From Candidatus Bathyarchaeota archaeon (lineage in GTDB: Archaea; Thermoproteota; Bathyarchaeia; TCS64): a DNA stretch of 12,650 nucleotides. The position numbers and the translations under genes are program-made. The stretch lies in assembly GCA_030613835.1 (NCBI GenBank), contig JAUWLH010000027.1, positions 1 through 12,650 of the forward strand. The letters are read 5' to 3'. A model generated the notes under the pieces. That model was not told the DNA's origin. It was given only the letters and a program-made list of their open reading frames with translations, and did no database searches. Positions 11,239-12,650 of the stretch are shown in pieces; within the stretch, counting starts at the first letter, position 1, and each line of letters opens with the position of its first letter.

Positions 11239-12650
11239 ATGAACCAGTTGAAGTTTGATATAATCATCAAAAACGGGAGAATCATGGACGGCTCAGGGAA
11301 CCCATGGTACCATTCAGACGTGGGCATTAAAGGAAGCAGGATAAAGGCAATCAATAACCTGGATAACGCTGTTGCTGGACGTGTTATCGATGCAGAGGGT
11401 ATGATCTTAGCCCCTGGGTTCATAGACATTCATAGCCACAGCGATTACCCTGTCCTCATCGAGCCAGAGGTACACAGCAAGATCAGGCAGGGAGTCACCA
11501 CGGAAGTAATAGGTAACTGCGGCAGCTCAGCAGCCCCCATGAACCAGAGCCTCAGCGAATACCGTGAAAAGTATGATAAATCCCAGCTTGGCGACGACTT
11601 TGAGTTCAACTGGGGCTCCATGAAGGAGTATCTGGATATGGTTCGCGACAAAGGCATCAGCTTCAACATCGTACCATTAACAGGTCACGGCACCCTCCGA
11701 CAGAACACTATAGGTAACGACAACCGGGCACCCACCGAGCTTGAGATAAAAGAGATGAAGAGTCTCCTAACACAGTCACTGGAGGAAGGGGCATGGGGGC
11801 TATCCACGGGGCTCATCTATACCCCAAACCTGTACGCGAAGACGGATGAGATCATCGAGCTTGTACGGGTCCTAGAAGAGTACGACGGACTATACACTAG
11901 CCACATCAGGGGAGAGGGGGATACCCTGATCGAGGCGGTGGAAGAGGCCATCACCATAGGTGAGGAAACCGGCGTCAATGTACAGATATCACATTTCAAG
12001 GCATGCGGCAGTAGGAATTGGGGTAAAACGGAGGTCACCCTCGGGATGATACAAGACGCGAGAGACCGAGGCATTGATGTCACCTTCGACCAGTACCCAT
12101 ACATCGCCTCCAGCACAGGGCTAGCCTCGATCCTCCCGCCTTGGGCCCATGAAGGCGGGGCAGAGAAGTTGTTGCAGCGAATAAGTGACCCGGAGACCAG
12201 GGAGAAGCTGAGGGCTGAACCAACGGAGGAGATGGAGGACTGGACTCGGATACTGATCGCCCACGCTGCAAACAACCCGGGATATGAAGGGAAAACGGTT
12301 CAGGAGATAGCGGTCTTGGAGGAAAAGACCCCTTTCGACGCCATGTGCGACCTGTTATTGACCGAGAACGCCCAGGTCATGGTTATCCTGTACGAGATGT
12401 GTGAGGAAGATGTACAGAGGGTCATGCAGGACCCCAACGGTATGATCGGTAGCGATGGGAGGGCCATGTCCCCAGATGGGGTCTTTGGAAAAAGCAAGTT
12501 CCACCCAAGGTACTACGGAACGTTCCCCCGTGTACTAGGGTACTATGTCAGGGAGGGAATCATCAGTCTACAGGAAGCGGTGCGGAAAATGACGAGCGCC
12601 CCGGCCCAGCGCCTAGGGATAAAAGATCGAGGACTGATCAAGGAGGGGCT
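11239..12650 (+). CDS. N-acyl-D-amino-acid deacylase (D-aminoacylase), C-terminus cut off by window edge
   Basis: The first 470 residues of an amidohydrolase-superfamily enzyme that removes the acyl group from N-acyl-D-amino acids, giving a free D-amino acid. The protein opens MNQLKFDIIIKNGRIMDGSG, the small beta domain of this family. FIDIHSHSDY puts metal-site histidines at 65 and 67. IGNCG gives Cys94, SHIRGEGD gives His222, QISHFK gives His252 and IGSDG gives Asp406. These match in order the Cys96, His220, His250 and Asp366 described for the Alcaligenes D-aminoacylase. The C-terminal FHPRYYGTFPRVLGYYVREG and TSAPAQRLG segments are also typical; perhaps 50-70 residues are missing at the right edge. 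No signal peptide is seen, so it should be cytoplasmic. The start is supported by a TATA box at leaderless spacing. A broader dihydroorotase/prolidase-like substrate is possible but less likely. It faces away from the helicase-racemase pair. Confidence 0.93.
   Translation, partial: MNQLKFDIIIKNGRIMDGSGNPWYHSDVGIKGSRIKAINNLDNAVAGRVIDAEGMILAPGFIDIHSHSDYPVLIEPEVHSKIRQGVTTEVIGNCGSSAAPMNQSLSEYREKYDKSQLGDDFEFNWGSMKEYLDMVRDKGISFNIVPLTGHGTLRQNTIGNDNRAPTELEIKEMKSLLTQSLEEGAWGLSTGLIYTPNLYAKTDEIIELVRVLEEYDGLYTSHIRGEGDTLIEAVEEAITIGEETGVNVQISHFKACGSRNWGKTEVTLGMIQDARDRGIDVTFDQYPYIASSTGLASILPPWAHEGGAEKLLQRISDPETREKLRAEPTEEMEDWTRILIAHAANNPGYEGKTVQEIAVLEEKTPFDAMCDLLLTENAQVMVILYEMCEEDVQRVMQDPNGMIGSDGRAMSPDGVFGKSKFHPRYYGTFPRVLGYYVREGIISLQEAVRKMTSAPAQRLGIKDRGLIKEG

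Noticed and set aside
11817..12275. Long open frames on the minus strand opposite the deacylase
   Set aside because: They are shadows of a strongly supported plus-strand gene with complete catalytic motifs.

Overview
The window looks like a piece of an archaeal chromosome. The main reasons are: TATA-type promoter boxes (CTTTAAATCC-like) about 26 bases before several start codons, leaving almost no leader; few Shine-Dalgarno sequences; a tRNA-Met gene with no encoded CCA and an intron-like insertion; and an archaeal-type tyrosine integrase remnant starting inside that tRNA. The phylum cannot be fixed from sequence alone. An uncultured protein-degrading sediment archaeon (Bathyarchaeia- or Asgard-like) is only a guess.

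Layout. 1-1015 (minus): a flavodoxin-like protein followed by the N-terminal part of an MDR-type oxidoreductase, probably one redox transcription unit. 1397-2827 (plus): a cytoplasmic serine hydrolase of the beta-lactamase/D-aminopeptidase family. 2828-3952: about 1.1 kb with no large gene. It holds a T-rich terminator, alternating GC palindromes, a likely 51-codon basic protein gene on the minus strand, an orphan tRNA 3' end that looks like an integration scar, and competing inverted repeats. 3953-7746 (plus): hyuA and hyuB, translationally coupled by an ATGA overlap, encoding an ATP-dependent hydantoinase/oxoprolinase/acetone-carboxylase-type enzyme. 7747-8479 (minus): a frameshifted integrase remnant joined to the 3' end of a tRNA-Met(CAT) gene. 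8536-10882 (minus): a DEAD-box RNA helicase and an alanine racemase-family enzyme, each with its own promoter signal. 10883-11238: a divergent promoter region. 11239 to the right edge (plus): an N-acyl-D-amino-acid deacylase, cut by the window end.

The shared theme is amino acid derivatives, especially D-amino acids. A PLP racemase, an N-acyl-D-amino-acid deacylase, a D-aminopeptidase-like serine hydrolase and a hydantoinase pair lie within 11 kb. In an archaeon, which lacks classical peptidoglycan, this fits salvage of D-amino acids from dead bacterial walls or aged protein. That is inference: the genes are not one operon, and hyuAB and the hydrolase sit beside traces of mobile DNA. No CRISPR array, rRNA or intact insertion sequence was seen.
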